Below are positions 1 to 13,900 of a stretch of DNA of 64,000 nucleotides, piece by piece. The stretch's first letter is position 1. Every line of letters begins with the position of its first letter. Origin of the DNA: Doris montereyensis (Eukaryota > Mollusca > Gastropoda > Nudibranchia > Dorididae); contig JAXRKP010000855.1 in assembly GCA_037039925.1 (NCBI GenBank), positions 36,001 through 100,000 on the forward strand, written 5' to 3'. Position numbers and translations under genes: made by a program. The notes under the pieces are model-generated. The model was given only the letters and a program-made list of their open reading frames with translations, made no database searches and was not told the origin of the DNA.

Positions 1-163
1 CAATGTACAATCGTGAGTCGTGTGCAAAGAGTCTATAGGAAAACGAGCGTGGTGCGTGGTGGTGTCGGCGGCGGCGAGGTGAAAACATTAGTCTGATATC
101 TTTTTCCCCTTGTTCTCTTTTGTGAATCGTTTGACGAAGAATTTACTCGTAGAAAACTAAAAG
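1..163 (+). other. CNBP: Probable CNBP 5' untranslated exon and promoter-proximal sequence
   Basis: The stretch has GGCGGCGGCG-type GC-rich sequence followed by pyrimidine-rich sequence, and ends at a strong splice donor, AAG|GTAAGT, at 163/164. The first coding exon of CNBP has its own acceptor nine bases before the ATG, so at least one upstream untranslated exon is required. Vertebrate CNBP also begins with an untranslated exon. The assignment is an inference from the donor and position; the transcription start cannot be seen and may lie outside the window. Confidence 0.5.
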
Positions 164-1586
164 GTAAGTTCTTTTTATCACTAATCCAAGCATTTTTACC
201 GTTCATATATTAAGGTCTGTAGATCTTTCTACTTGTGAATCGCTTGTCTCTTGGCTAGTCTGGCCGGTCATCAAGCGTCCAAACCTGACGGCAAACGTGT
301 TCACCAAATCCGTTACATTTACATTACAAATTTCGAGATTTTGCTAAGGACATCTGCAATGTTACCATCGCTCATCATTTTCATTAACAATGTCAGGAAA
401 GGTGTATGGCATGAATTATTTTCAGCAGTAGATCTACGCGTGACATGCTTTCTTTATTTGGAACAGGGAAAGAAATTCTAGTTAAACGACGATTTTCAGC
501 TCACATTTCTCGATAATAAGCAAATCGCTTAGCAATTAATTTGTCTCAAGCGGCTTGCTTGCTTTTTTGAGACAAGTCAGCTGGAAGGGGATTCTCTATT
601 ATTATAATTACAATTTTTGGCGAGTGAGATGGCGGTGGATGTTAATTATAATATTAATGCTTGTAAAATAATCGCTCAATAAGACGAAAAACTTACCTAT
701 GGCAGGTTTCACAAAATGGTCCATCCCATTTCCCTCTTTTGTCAAAATGTACATGTTATATTTTTTACAAGTGTTATATACTATGTTAAAGCTTAGAACA
801 TGAGGATTCCAGATATATGACTTTAAGAGATAGCAAAGGACTGTGGAGCAAGTAAATTAGCTTTTAAAAGTCATGTTTTTCAGTCAAGGGGCATAACTGA
901 AAATTCTAGGTCCAGCGCCAGTACGTAATGTTTCGTGAACTGCTCGCGTCCGTCGACCGAGGTTTCCCTGGCGTTTATTTAGTGACGTAACGCTTGGGCA
1001 TCTGGTTTGGAGAGTTCCCTGACTTTTCCCTAGTTCTCAATAAGATGTGACGTTTGTGTTTCCCGACACCTCGGGCGTGGAGTCGACGGCCGGTGCCTTA
1101 CCGTTGATCAGATGACTCGCCGCGATCCGGATCGTGTGGATGATGAAAATGAAAACCAATGCCTTTTGTCCCGTTTTTGTAAAATTCTGTGATTGTACGC
1201 CTTTATACTATCCTTATTACGTGTTACGGGTTTATCGTGTGTACCATTCTGCTCAAACTGGTACGGTAAACTTCACGACTTATAATTTTAACGAGTGAGG
1301 ATGCGATAGTATAGGCCGATATATATATAGAGAGAGAGAGAGATGCACCAGCAACAAAACCCTCGCCGAAAAGAAAGCGCTTTTGACGACAATTGTTCCT
1401 TTCTCCCGTCCGAGCCCCCTCCCATCATCACTTCTCCTTACTCCGTCATCACTCACCCCCCCCCCCCCCACCTCTCTAACTATCTACAGTCACATAGAGC
1501 GCCCACTAGACTAGCACAAACTTGTCTTTATCGATCGATAATTGCTTCGCGGAATACGGGATGGGATGGGAGCGGTGGCTGGCAAA

Positions 1587-1990
1587 TCTTGAACTCTACT
1601 TGAACCTGTGTTATTAGTATTATTTTCTCTCTCTCGTTGAAACGGGATGAGACTGCATATGGAGACGTAAAGTCACTATCATTGTAATGGACTTCTAAAC
1701 CTGGCTGTCTTTATTTATTAGAACATAATAAAATCTTGATTGCCGGAACTCTACTTGAACCTGTGTTAGTCTCCTTTTGATATTATTTTCGTAAGCACTC
1801 TCTCGTTGCAAAATCGTTTGTAATATTGCCAGGTTTTTAAAAACAAAAATTGTTATGCCAAGGAGACTGTCACGTAAATCACTATCATTGTAATGGACTT
1901 TTCAAATAATGATTGATATCTTTTAAAAATCCAATTATCTTACTTTATTTATTAGAACATAATAAATCATGAAGAAAAATTGATTGCCTA
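1587..1990. repeat. Diverged two-copy tandem duplication
   Basis: Three blocks recur in the same order: GAACTCTACTTGAACCTGTG (about 1590 and 1746), CACTATCATTGTAATGGACT (about 1673 and 1880), and TTTATTTATTAGAACATAAT (about 1711 and 1944). The second copy is longer, with AT-rich insertions. This is an old local duplication in the intron. Confidence 0.7.
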
Positions 1991-3019
1991 TTAAAAATCT
2001 TCAAAAATTCATAAAGCCAGGACTTTTCACATAAGTTTCACTCACGATAAGCCTGAAAGCAGGTTTTGCTAATGCAACCGAATCTAACCTGATTTGCGGG
2101 AAAGATTTCCGGTCGAATCTAACCTGATCACAGTCTCCTTTCTGATGTCCGATCATTACATTTTGAATTAAAAAAACTGGAAATTTTTGCATGGCCGTCA
2201 CCTGCCCGAGTCTCCCGAAAAAAAAAAACAAAATATTCGTCAAAGCCAACAGACAATTTAAAAACAAAAAATTTCATGATTTCCCGGCTTATTGGATCAG
2301 GCCTCACAAAATTAATGTCTCGGAGATAAACTACGAGACAACAATATTACCGTTATTAGATCTCAGATTGAAAAAAAGCTTTTTGTCCCATCATGAGGTT
2401 TCATCAATTAGACTGACAGTAGTTCATCAGTGAAGGAGTTCTCACTCTCATTTACCGCCTGATAGAGTTCCCTAGGTTTTTTAAAATCTGTCTTTTAAAT
2501 ATCTAGGAATACCAAATTTTCTTTGAACAAATTTCTCTTTCACATGGAATTAAAGAAAACAGAATAAAGGTCTTGACCTCACCTATGTTAAGGTGAAAAG
2601 GGACTTATTGCGGGCTTGTAAGAAAAGGGACTTATTAAAAAGAGGGAAATGCCGTCTGTCTGGATTGCTGACGTTCACACCAAAAAATGTTCACAAAACA
2701 CACAAATTGAAAGCAAATTTCACAATATTATGTTTTTTATATCTGCGATGTCAAAGCTATACATGGACCAAATGTTAAGAAGATTCATCAATTAGACTTT
2801 AAGAAAGATTAATTGAAGAGTTCAAGTTATCATTGGGTCCCATTTTTGTGAAACCTGCCATCTGTAATTCTAGACCTATACCTAGAATCTGTCTCCAGAA
2901 AGGTTTAATTCGATAATCCATTGAATATCCTGATGGTAAAGGTGCTGCCATTTTGCTTTTTTGAGTTTGAGACTTGACATCACATCACTGACAGCTTCGT
3001 GGTGTGCTTGTTTTGAAGT

Positions 3020-3649
3020 CAGTCTTTATTTTTCTCGAAATCCCTAGGAATTCATAGGAATCACTAGAAAGCCCTTGGAATCCCTAGGAATCCCTCGAAA
3101 GCTCTTTGGTAGACCTCGTAAGACACTTACCAAATCATCAATTTTAGTCTCAGAAGGCAAAATAACACCAGCCTAAGTGGTTCTTTACCGACAGTAGAGT
3201 TGAAAAGTGTGACGTCACTTTCCGGACAACCCAGTTTTTGGTTCCAAACATAAAACCAAAATGGCGCTAAGTATAGAAATCCCCGTTACCCTCGGAACGG
3301 GTCTTCTTCTTTGGCCCACCAAAAACACATAAAACATTTAAAAGACCCCTGACAGCCCAGACGCAACTCATAATATATTCCTCCAATATTTGAATAACTT
3401 ATCAGACCCATATCAGTTTTTTCCTGTCAGTTATTACGTCCAAATCTAGTCTGTCAGTGGCGAGCTCTATATATTCTCTATAAAATACTCGGCATCTAAT
3501 GGTAATTTTGTATGCATGCTATAGACCTATACCACTTAGGCTGGTGTTATTTTGCTTCTGAGACTAAAATTAATGATTTGGTAAGTGTCTTTCGAGGTCT
3601 GCCAAAGGGCTTTGAGGGATTCCTAGGGATTTGAGAAAAATAAACACCC
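3020..3649. mobile_element. Fold-back DNA transposon (hAT-like MITE)
   Basis: Two long inverted arms, about 3020-3180 and 3529-3649, match closely; for example CCACTTAGGCTGGTGTTATT on the right arm is reverse-complemented at the inner end of the left arm. The element is flanked by an 8-bp direct repeat, TTTGAAGT, at 3012-3019 and 3650-3657. An 8-bp target duplication is typical of hAT elements. The 350-bp core has no transposase, so it would be non-autonomous. The hAT label rests on duplication length only. Confidence 0.6.
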
Positions 3650-4815
3650 TTTGAAGTTGAAGGCTAGATCTACAGGATGAGCAATGTCGCTCATCCCTTG
3701 ATTATGTGAGAATCCATTTGTGCCTCAGTCGCAAAGGGGAAGTTCATATTACATGCTAAGGTGCAAACCCGGGATCTCATAAAAACTAAGCCGCAGACAC
3801 CACAAACATTATTAATATGATCTAGAGATTTATATCATTCCGGTTCTTGTTTTGAAAGGACTTCCATAGTCAGGGCACTGCCACTATTTTAACACTAGAA
3901 ATGCAGCTTCTTTATCGATTATAAGGAAGACAGCGCACCAGTTCTGAGCTTGCCTCGCAGAGTCGTCGTCATAGCAGTTTTACGAGTTTCTGTGACATCA
4001 GCCAATGTAAATTTTATTGTATTCGGTAGCATGATGATCATCTGGTCTCATCCAAGCCCGACAAACTAGGATGATCCCACTCTTCAATTTATGTCAAGTA
4101 GGAGAAATCAATATCAATTACATTTGTAAACACACTCATTCTTATTATCAACAAAGTCACACAAACTCTTGACACAGCCCAGCATCGTCACTAGATCTAC
4201 CAGTTGTCCAAGGCAAAGATATAGGACAAACCGTTAATGAAAGAGACTCAATCAAACACCCTGTGAAACCTCCAATTTTCTACGTCAGGTTATCCAAATT
4301 GAGAAAAGCTCCGACTCTACCGTAATGGCCTTGAAGGACCTACTCTTTTTACTTTATGACATCTGATGAAATTTTAAAATTTATCTGATCTTGTTTTTAG
4401 GCAGCTTTTAGAAACATTTCCTCATTACTTATTTGAGACTTCCTGACTTCTGTTTGCTTATATAATACATACGACCACAGTTCTAAACAATAGATTAGTT
4501 ATTTAATTTGCATTTAACAATTTACTTAGATACTGTATTACACATTTTACGTTTTGTTGAATCACATAATTTCTGAAGACTGAACATTTTAATTGTAGTG
4601 GGTGCTTTGCATTAACTTTGCATTGATTTAGATCTAGTGTAAGTACTCATTTTCAAGCTAGTATTTTCAGTAAAAGGCTCACCTGATATGAGAGGAGGTT
4701 ACTAGTACGACTTGCTTTCTTTTCAAAAAGCAAAGATTGCAGGCTAACACTGATGTGTGTGTATATTAATCATTTTTTATGATTACGTTTTATTTTATAA
4801 TTTCAGCTTTGTAAT

Positions 4816-4945
4816 ATGAGCTCAGGAGATTGTTTCAATTGTGGACGACCCGGCCACTGGGCCAGGGATTGTCGTAGTGGACCCATGAGCAATGGTTATA
4901 GAGAAAGACCAATGCGTCCAGAAGGAGGATTCCGTCCACGAGAAG
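4816..4945 (+). CDS. CNBP: CNBP coding exon 1 (start codon, knuckle 1, Arg/Gly linker)
   Basis: The acceptor TTTCAG ends at 4806, the ATG is at 4816, and the donor is GAAG|GTAATG at 4945/4946, leaving phase 1. The exon encodes 43 full codons. The first knuckle, C-F-N-C...H...C (residues 6-19), starts six residues after the Met, as in vertebrate CNBP, which supports this start. The tail is rich in Arg, Pro and Gly. Confidence 0.92.
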
Positions 4946-7900
4946 GTAATGAAGTTTGTGTTTATACTGTTGGACATAAGTCATTGTGGTGGCTGCTTTC
5001 TATTAAACTTTTAGTTTTATCTACATAGATCTAGCTGCCAACCAGTACACAAATCGATTTCTGTTTGTTTTTTGTCTTATTACCTTGAAAAGTATGTATT
5101 AATTGAGGGATAACTATCTTGTATGTTGTTTTGTTTAGAAACCTCATGTTAAGGCCAAAGAGATAGTAGTTGTTAAATTTGAGTTAACTCACTAGTGTGC
5201 AAATTCCCCGACGGATACACTGACCTAGATTCAATTTCCCCCACAACCAGATTGCCGAGATGTATTTACATTTTCTTAACTTCAAGTGTGCTTCTGATGA
5301 GTGGCGTTAGGAAAAGGATTCTTCTCTCTCTGGGTCACTATTGTAGCAGTCCATTATGACAAAATTGATGATAAAAATAAAACCAAAAGCAGAAAACACA
5401 TAAAAACTTGGACAATTGAAGCAAATTGATGACGTGTGTTTAAACAAAGGCAGTACAGTAGCTAAAAATACCATCATTGATAGTGACGTAGTACACTAGG
5501 ATCATAACCTTAGCATCAGAAAGAGGCATAAACAGGCCGATCAGCTTTCTAGACATACTAGCACTTATAATAAGTAACAAAAATAGGTTTGCGGAGTCAA
5601 TCTGATCATTGAAAGAGGTGTTACCCATAGTTGAACAATGACGGGAAGCAGTTAGTGGGTGGCCAGGCTAAACAGTGGCCTGTTTCATGTGCGACCGGGT
5701 TAAACCGCAATGAGTTAAGTTATGTTATGTTTTCTAGAATATTTCTAGCAATCAAGCAAGTTAGAATTCGTTTGCAGTCATTGGCTTTACTATCTTCCAA
5801 CTGAAAATGAAGTCACGGATGCAGTGTGTGTATTTACATGTCTTAAATTTCAGGATAGAAGAGCATTTGGTTGTCTTATAAATATCATAGGTCGTAAAAA
5901 TTGTTAAATAGATTGTTTGTCTGTTCCGTGTGATCGTCCTAACATATCTTATGGTGTATCAAAGTCCTTTGACAGTGGGGTGAACAGATTGCTTGATTTG
6001 CTTCGGTCCTTTGACGTTGATTTTTTTTCTAAGGGTTTGTATTTGGCTTGCAAATGACATTAATCACCACTCTTAACTCACTCACTTCCGGACATTATCG
6101 GCGGCCAAATTGAGGACTGCCGAGGGTTTTAAGGGTATTTTCAAAAAAAATTGTTTCTACAGCTATGGCCATGTATGTTTGTATAATGATAGAGGAGAGT
6201 GTATATTTTATGGAGCAAAAAGAATTTTTGAGTTATCTATAATGGTTTTCATTTTATGCTCCTTCAAAAATTACAATATTTTGTGGAAAAAAACTTTTTT
6301 TTTGAGACAACATAGCATGCATAACAATAACCAACATAAATTTCATGTTATGAATAAACAAACACAAAAATAATGCTGGGAATGTGATAATAAACAATAT
6401 GTATTCCAAATAATTCCAAGAATTCACTCATTCACACTCACCAATGTTTTTTGAGTCTCTCAAATCAGTCAAATATAATTCGTCTTGGTGTGAAAGTCAA
6501 TGAAGCAAGGCTGGTCGATACAGAGTGGGGTCTGGCATGTTTCACACCAGTATCTGGTCACTGTTCTTTTCCTGCTGGTTTTGTCAAAGCCAAGTTGAGC
6601 CTTCAGTCTGTCACTGCAAACTTTGAAACATGGAGAGAATGACCTGGAATCTGTTCGAGGCATAATGTTTCGGCGAAATTTGTATGAATTATGTTTTTGA
6701 GGGACCAGTAATCCTCAAGACGATGCTTATAAACTAAGCTCGTATGGATGAGCAAAAGATGGAAGCCTTCTATGTCTAGCTCTGACACAGTTTTCCAATC
6801 TTGAAGTCGGCTGTGCTCTTTCAAGGACTCATCTTGAGTTCATTGAGCCATGATCTGTCTAGCATAGCGGTTAGTCTCTGACTTGAACAGTTTGATCATG
6901 TCCTTTGTGATAAAAACAGAATGTATATCCCCTGGTGTTGAAATGGTGTCAGGATCAAAAACAGATTCACCAGTGAAAGGGGTAATGTTTGGAATCCCCT
7001 CTAAATTTTGAGTCCACTCATTCAATGGCGGTGTTTGGTTCCTAGATGTAGTAGTAGTAGTACTAACATGATCACCAACCACTGTGCTGTCACTTGCATC
7101 ACTCATATATAATGGGCTTAACCGGTGATGTAGATCTAGATCTAATAGATCTTTCTTGAATGTTAGGTCTAGATCTATTACTCTTTCTAGATTTAGAAAT
7201 GCGGGGCCTTTTTGGGGCGACGGCTGAGGCCCGGCTGATTGATGTCAGTGTCTGTGTCACTGCTAGACATACACGGTTGAAGTGGATCGGTCTCTGTCAC
7301 TCCCAACTTCAAGGACGTAACTGGGATCGTCGTCGTCCATTGAAAATTCTATTGCACTTTCATTATCTGATTCCTCGAGATCAGATCCCACTGTCTGATA
7401 TTTTCTAAGACTTCGAATATATTGGATCGATGCGCTCGCCTAGGACGGTCGCATCCAGCCATTGTGCTAACTTGAGAGACACTGACAGCGGAAAACCTAT
7501 ACCCTTTCTCACTACAAAAGAGCGGACTTGAGCTAAGGGAACTAACTTATTTTATTGTATAGTGAAGAAGAAGAGTTGTCTTCCCGTAATTAGCTGCCAG
7601 AGCGGATTACGCGTCGGTCAATGTATGAAATAAATAGGAAAAAACGAGGCCGCATCCCTGTCGGTCTTGGCATGAGTTAAAAGCGGTTTGGATAGGGCTT
7701 TATTTTCTTCTGGTCTTTTAAAAAAAAATCTCATCTTATCTTCGGGAATGCAAATCTTTTCTTTTATTTCCAAGAATTCCTGTTTTTTGTCAGTATTTCC
7801 CCAATTTGAATAAAAGCTTAGCGAGTAGGCCTGCCAAGCCCAGTTTCATTTTCCATGAGTCCACCCAGTACCGATTCTCAAAATCGAGACTTTTTTCTCC

Positions 7901-10900
7901 TTAGAAGTGTAATGTGGAAATCATATTTTCCAAATGAAGTGTTTTGCTCTTTTCGTTGACCCAAGAAAAACGCCGGCCCTTATGGCGTGTTGCGGTTGGC
8001 ACAGGAAGCACGCAGGCCCTATTTTTAGGGCCTGAGACCTAGGCTTCTTTAATGGAAATTTACACTTTCCTTACATGGTTTATGACGTAGTTTGACCTTT
8101 GAGTTCGTAGTAGCCTTGTTGTCAATCGTCAAAGTGACACTTTCCCATTCAATACACTTCGTGCAAGCCTAAGTTGATTACACATATTGTTTAGTCCTCA
8201 ATATAAATTCCTTATTCTTTCAACTTATAGAAAATACTTGTTTTATAGGTCTTTTATCGTCTGTAAATGTGAGCTCTTTGTTCAAACTAAGTCTAAACAT
8301 AGCTTCACCTGTTGCACGCTCGTTTTTTCACGCAAATGGCTGGTGTAGCCCCTCACTGTAAGAAGATCACACCGGTAACACTGCGAGCTCTATTTGGGTT
8401 AAAGGAACGTTTGCACCATTCACGAATCATCTGCGCTGGTTCGAACTGTGCCGTTCTCCTGTGTGAAAGATAGGAATGTTTTGAACACGCTGTTTTCAAT
8501 CAAGCCGCTTCTTTCCGGCTTTCAGTTTCAGTTTCGTCTTGCATCGAAATGGCAGCACCATACCATTTTCTAGACTGACCGAAAAATAAATTCAAATGGG
8601 AGTGGTCATGAGATACAGACACAAACAAGGATTACTTTTCATCCTATGTGAGGAAGTTAGATGCTGATGGATTAGCTAGGTGTTGTTTTTGTTGGAGTAT
8701 TATCAGCTATAGTTCAAGTGGACAGGCTGCTTTACTAGCTCTAGATCTAATGGTGTGTTTTAACAATAGATCTAATAAATAAGGTACTATATCACAAGTC
8801 AATCTAGATATAATGTAGATATCAGAGGTGTTACAACATTGTAGTGTATTCTAGATCTAATCTAGATTATTATTATTTTTTGTGGGATAAAAATGTTCAA
8901 CAGATCAAGCCTCATAACATCAATAAACAAAATAAAAAGACTAGAAGAAAATGAAATATAACTGCCATAAGAGGGAGGGAGAGAAAGAGAAAAGGAACCA
9001 AAAGGGAGACATAAGAGAACGAGGAAGATAAAGACAAATGAAGACGGCGAAAAGGAGAAAGAAATAGATGAGGTAACATGGGGGGGGGGGGCACGTGGCT
9101 GCATGGGCAGGCTTTACTCCAGTCATTCAATAGTAGCGTGGCTGGCTGTGTCATTTATGTAGTAGAGTTTCAATGAACATTTATCTTTATTTCTAAAGGA
9201 ATCATTTTCATTCTCACATCTAAATAAAATGATGAAACTTTAACATTATTTAGAAGTGAGAATGAAAATGATTCCTTTAGAAACAAAGATAAATGTTCAT
9301 TGAGACTACTACATAAATGACATTTACTTTCAATACTCAATCTCTTCATTCTTATGTGTAAAAGATATGTATTTTAATGTATGTGACGTTTGACAATATA
9401 ACCATCAACACAATGCTCCCCCTGATTGGTCAACCCTGAACATGGTCTTTCCATTGACTGAAGGTCACGCCCTCCGTTCGGGCTGACCCGTAGGTGCACA
9501 ATGTGATTGGTCACTGATATTTTTTATTTATATCAATCATTATTTCTTGCTTGTGGGTGGAGGTTCTTACTAAAGTAATTGACATCTGTCCAGAAGTTGC
9601 GTCGGTCATACGAAGATAGAGCTCCTGTGTGTTGTATCTCGTAAGAAATATATCAAGTGTGTTTTAGACTCGGAAATGAACTATCACTTTCACCCCTTTA
9701 GAATAATAGGCTTTCTCTGTATAGCGTGGCATAGGTTGATCAGTGTAATTGGTCAGAATTCCCCAAAACATGTCTGAGTGAACTGCAGTGCAGTTATACG
9801 GGATGGAGTGAAGCATGTGTACGGGACCTGTCGTTAGCGCGGGTGTGCTTAAAGTGACCAGCGGCATGCAGATATACAGGACCCGCCTGAAAGGGGTTAA
9901 GAATAGATCCAAGAAGTAAGAAGGTAACTAGATCTATGCCACAAGTCAGATTTAGATCTAGTGTGTATAGTAGACTAGTGTGTATAGTAGACCTAATCTA
10001 GATGTTGATTTAGACTCTAGAATCTACATTTGTCTAGTTTAATTGAAAAGTGAAGTGTGTGTGTGTCTCTCTCTTTCTCCATTTTTGCTGTGAATTTTCG
10101 GATCCCAATGGCTTAGAGCCACGGATTCTAAATTCTAATAAAATCCCACAGCTATGCAGCCTGAAACACCGTTGCTTGGTTGAGTTGCATAATGTAATGT
10201 TTGTTTTGACTTTCCTGCAATTTTTGGTCGCCGATTTACACCCCTGTATCTTATTGTTTTAATGTACAAATACTATTTTATTTAATTTTATTCAGATAAG
10301 TGCTACAAGTGTAACAGACCGGGCCACTTTGCCAGAGAATGCAAAATGGATCTGGACAGATGTTACAAGTGCAACCAGTTGGGTCACATCGCCAAAGAGT
10401 GTCCTATGGAAATAGACTCTGGTAAGAAATGGAAGGGGCAAAATGTGTGTGTCAGGTTCTTTTGCAGATATTTCTTGTGTCTGTTTGCCCGCAGCACCCT
10501 CTGCTCGTGTCCATGTATACATGCCAATAAAACTTCTTTTTTTTTCAATTGGTAATATTTAAATTTCTGCTTCTCATGCAGGCTAGATAATTCCGTAGTG
10601 GTGTGAGTTTGTCATCACGATGACGCTTGTACAAAATCAATGGTTGTTTTTCTCTCGCAACATTGTTTACTCTTAGGCCAATGACGTACTCTTATGAAAG
10701 GTACCGGTCATCCAGCTATAGGTTTTGTCAAAGAACAAGTACAAAGCGCTTAACAGGCTGCTGTAGGGTGTACTACCCAGAGAGTTAAGGACTTTGAATG
10801 AAATGGCCTGCTGGGGGGTGAGCTTACACTTGCTCAGGGATATGAACTATGAATCCATCTTTATCTTTTAGAATCTTTTACGCTTCAAAATTTCATCACT

Positions 10901-13900
10901 GACTCTCAGCCCAGCATTCATTTAGCTACACCAACACTAATGTTGGTTTTTGTTTCTACACCTAATCTTTCATGTATTTGAAAGCAGAAAAAAAATTGTG
11001 GCAGAGGAGTCATGTTTTCAATGTTCAAGTTATACTGTCGACCTATCAACTTGGTGGTATGTTTTGAACAAAAGAAAAAAAGTGTATTGACTAGAATTAT
11101 TGGCATGGTCCTAGTCTGTCTCCTTATATTTTGAGATTTTTGTGTACCATGAGCCCTGGGTTAGTTTTGAAGCGATACTGCTTTTAAGTCGGCCAATCTT
11201 TGAGCCAACTTGAAAATAAATGCAAAATCTGTACTACTCGTCATTGATTTGTTTTGTTTGGTCTTCTTTTTTTTTTCTTCTTGTTTCTAAGGATATGGTG
11301 GCTATGGTTATGAAAGTGGCAAAGGTTTGTGGCCCCTTTTTAATTTCATGTTTGTACATTTGTTTTGTTTTTTGTTTCTCTTTCATTCTCTTCTGATTGG
11401 TACAGTCAGTTAACAACAGGATGTATATAGCAGACTTTTCATTTCTGGAATGCCGGCAATTTTATCATTTGCCGACATTTTTCCAGCGAACGTGGAAAAA
11501 AAAATTATTTTCGCACATTTACGATTCGAATGTCGGAAAGAAACGAGTTGAAGATTTTTCGCTTTCCGGTGTTGGAACTTTCGTTTGAGATTGAGATTCA
11601 GGCATTGTTCCAGTCTTAGTCTCACTTCGATTTGGCGCTTTGCTTTGTTCACAACTACGTATCATTCTATATCTCTACCTTTAATTTGTGAAACTTTTAT
11701 CATGTAAATTCTTGATAGGAATTCAGACATTAAATCGGCGTGAGAAATAAATTTTGATGGAATTGGGTAGAAGGGAAGGATGGGAACGGAGATTTCCTGT
11801 CAGTTTACGTTAGAAAACTCGCTAATCCAGGCCTGGTATTCTGCACATATTGTAAGACCATGTTTCACTAATATTATTTATAAGTATTTAAAATGTGAAC
11901 TAATAAAGTAACTGTCTGGATGTCTCAGCAGTCAAATTGTGTAACAGTGTATGTTTTGTGTGATATTGCATAACATTTGGCCCGATATTTTTTCAGGCAA
12001 TTTTGTCAAGGGTGAATGGATGGTCTGATATATGTATATAAACTTCTTTACTGTTAATTGTCTAACATATAACGTGTTTAGCCACCTGCTTAAACGATAG
12101 GGTGATACACTTGTCTCTGCCTGATGTGACCATCAAAGAGCCTGATGCTAGCTCCGTAGGATCTAGCATGAGTTATAGGTCTGCAACACGATGTACATGC
12201 CTCATATAGAGAGCAACACCACGACATTGTCAATCATAATTTTAACTTTTTAGTTTCATTGCATGGGGTTCAGCACTCTGGCCTTCCAGCAAAATAGAAA
12301 TAAGAGAGAAAACCTGATACATGGAAACGGTGGCTACTTAGACAGAGACTACTGTATATTAAATATTTATGATGTATGTCATGAGCATATTACCAAATGC
12401 ATTTTTGGTATTGGACACACAAAAAAACCCAACCTTTACGGTTGAGGTAGCACCTGCTTGCGAAATATTGCAGTGAATATTTTTATGTTTTAAATTTTGA
12501 CTGACATTTCTCACAGGGCCCAGTGGCTTTCAAAGGCACTACTAAAGCTAAAACACGCATTTTATTTAGCTTTGGACATATTATTGTGCCCAGCTGAAAG
12601 CAGATTGAGAGAAGTTTTTAAAAAAAGTTTCCGCCTGCTGTCTCAACGTCGTTTGTTTCTTTTGCCTTTTCAGGTGCTTGCTACAATTGCAAGGCTCAGG
12701 CCACGTGCAGCGGGACTGTCCTCATGTCAGCAACCGACCCTGCTTCCGTTGTGGCAAGTCAGGCCATTTGGCCAGGGGAGTGCCCCGATGATAAAGGTTT
12801 TGATGACCGCAAATGCTACGCCTGTGGTGGAGTTGGACACATTTCCAAGGAATGCCCCACAGCTCAGCGTAAAGAATGTTACCGGTAAGTATGCAAATGT
12901 TAGTCATTACATTGACAGAAGTCACCATGTTTCAAACTAATGTTTTGTTTAATTGAGTTTGTTTTATGGAATGTACCAGTCACTTCACTAAACTTGAATA
13001 TAACATTGAGAAGTTTAGATATCTTTTTATGTTCTGTATGAAAAAGATTAAAGGGAATTTGATAACATGGCACATTCTTAAAAAATCTTTGTCTGAAGAT
13101 TTTAAATGTGTAAAGCATTTGAATAGCCTATATGTGTGTTGTGTGTGATGCTGCTTTTACAGGTCATGATTAGGTTCATTCTGATTCACTCTTATATTTT
13201 ACACCAATTTTGTCATTACATGGATGGTTAGGTGTAATACAAATCATATTACAAGTTAGGTGTAATACAAATATTACAGGTGTAATACAAGTCATATTAC
13301 AAGTTAAGTGTAATACAAATCATATTACAGGTGTAATACAAGTCATATTACAAGTTAAGTGTAATACAAATCATATTACAAGTTAGGTGTAATACAAATC
13401 ATATTACAAGTTAGGTGTAATACAAATCATGTTGAAAGTTAGGTGTAATACAAAATAACACAAATAAGAAAACAGGACCACCATCAGACATTACCCTAAA
13501 TGACATATTCATGTGCCGGTTGAGGACATCTTTTATTGTCATGTATTAATTTGTTTTCTTCCAAGGTAATCCACACATGTTCATTTTCAGACAGAGGTTT
13601 ATATACTCAAGTGAGAGGGATGGGATGGCACTTTTTTCGTGCTTTTTAATTTTTTCTTATTTTTGTGAGTCTAATGATTAGGTTCGTTGAAGTGACAATT
13701 GTTTTCAAAACTTGGAAACTTGTAGTTGTAGTGTCTTTTGGTCAGAAAAAATGGGTTGGTAAAAGTTGATGAAGAGGCTGTTGATTGTGGAGAGAAGACA
13801 GATATTTCGATTGAAGATGAGCTGACAAAATCCTTGTATCGGATGGAGAACTATTTTGAGATTGGCTGTTCAGAGGAGGGAGAGCAAGCCTGTTGAACGT

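Larger units (their letters stand above)
164..4806 (+). other. CNBP intron 1, no coding sequence recognised
   Basis: This 4.6-kb intron lies between the probable untranslated exon and the first coding exon. It holds a short TA/GA microsatellite near 1320-1342, a diverged local duplication (1587-1746 against 1747-1990) and a fold-back element (3020-3649). Short ORFs here have no family resemblance that I can see. Confidence 0.5.

Noticed and set aside
12674..12884. CNBP as a processed or degenerate pseudogene because of frameshifts
   Set aside because: The gene has introns, intact splice sites and consistent phases, and the two indels cancel; sequence error explains them better.
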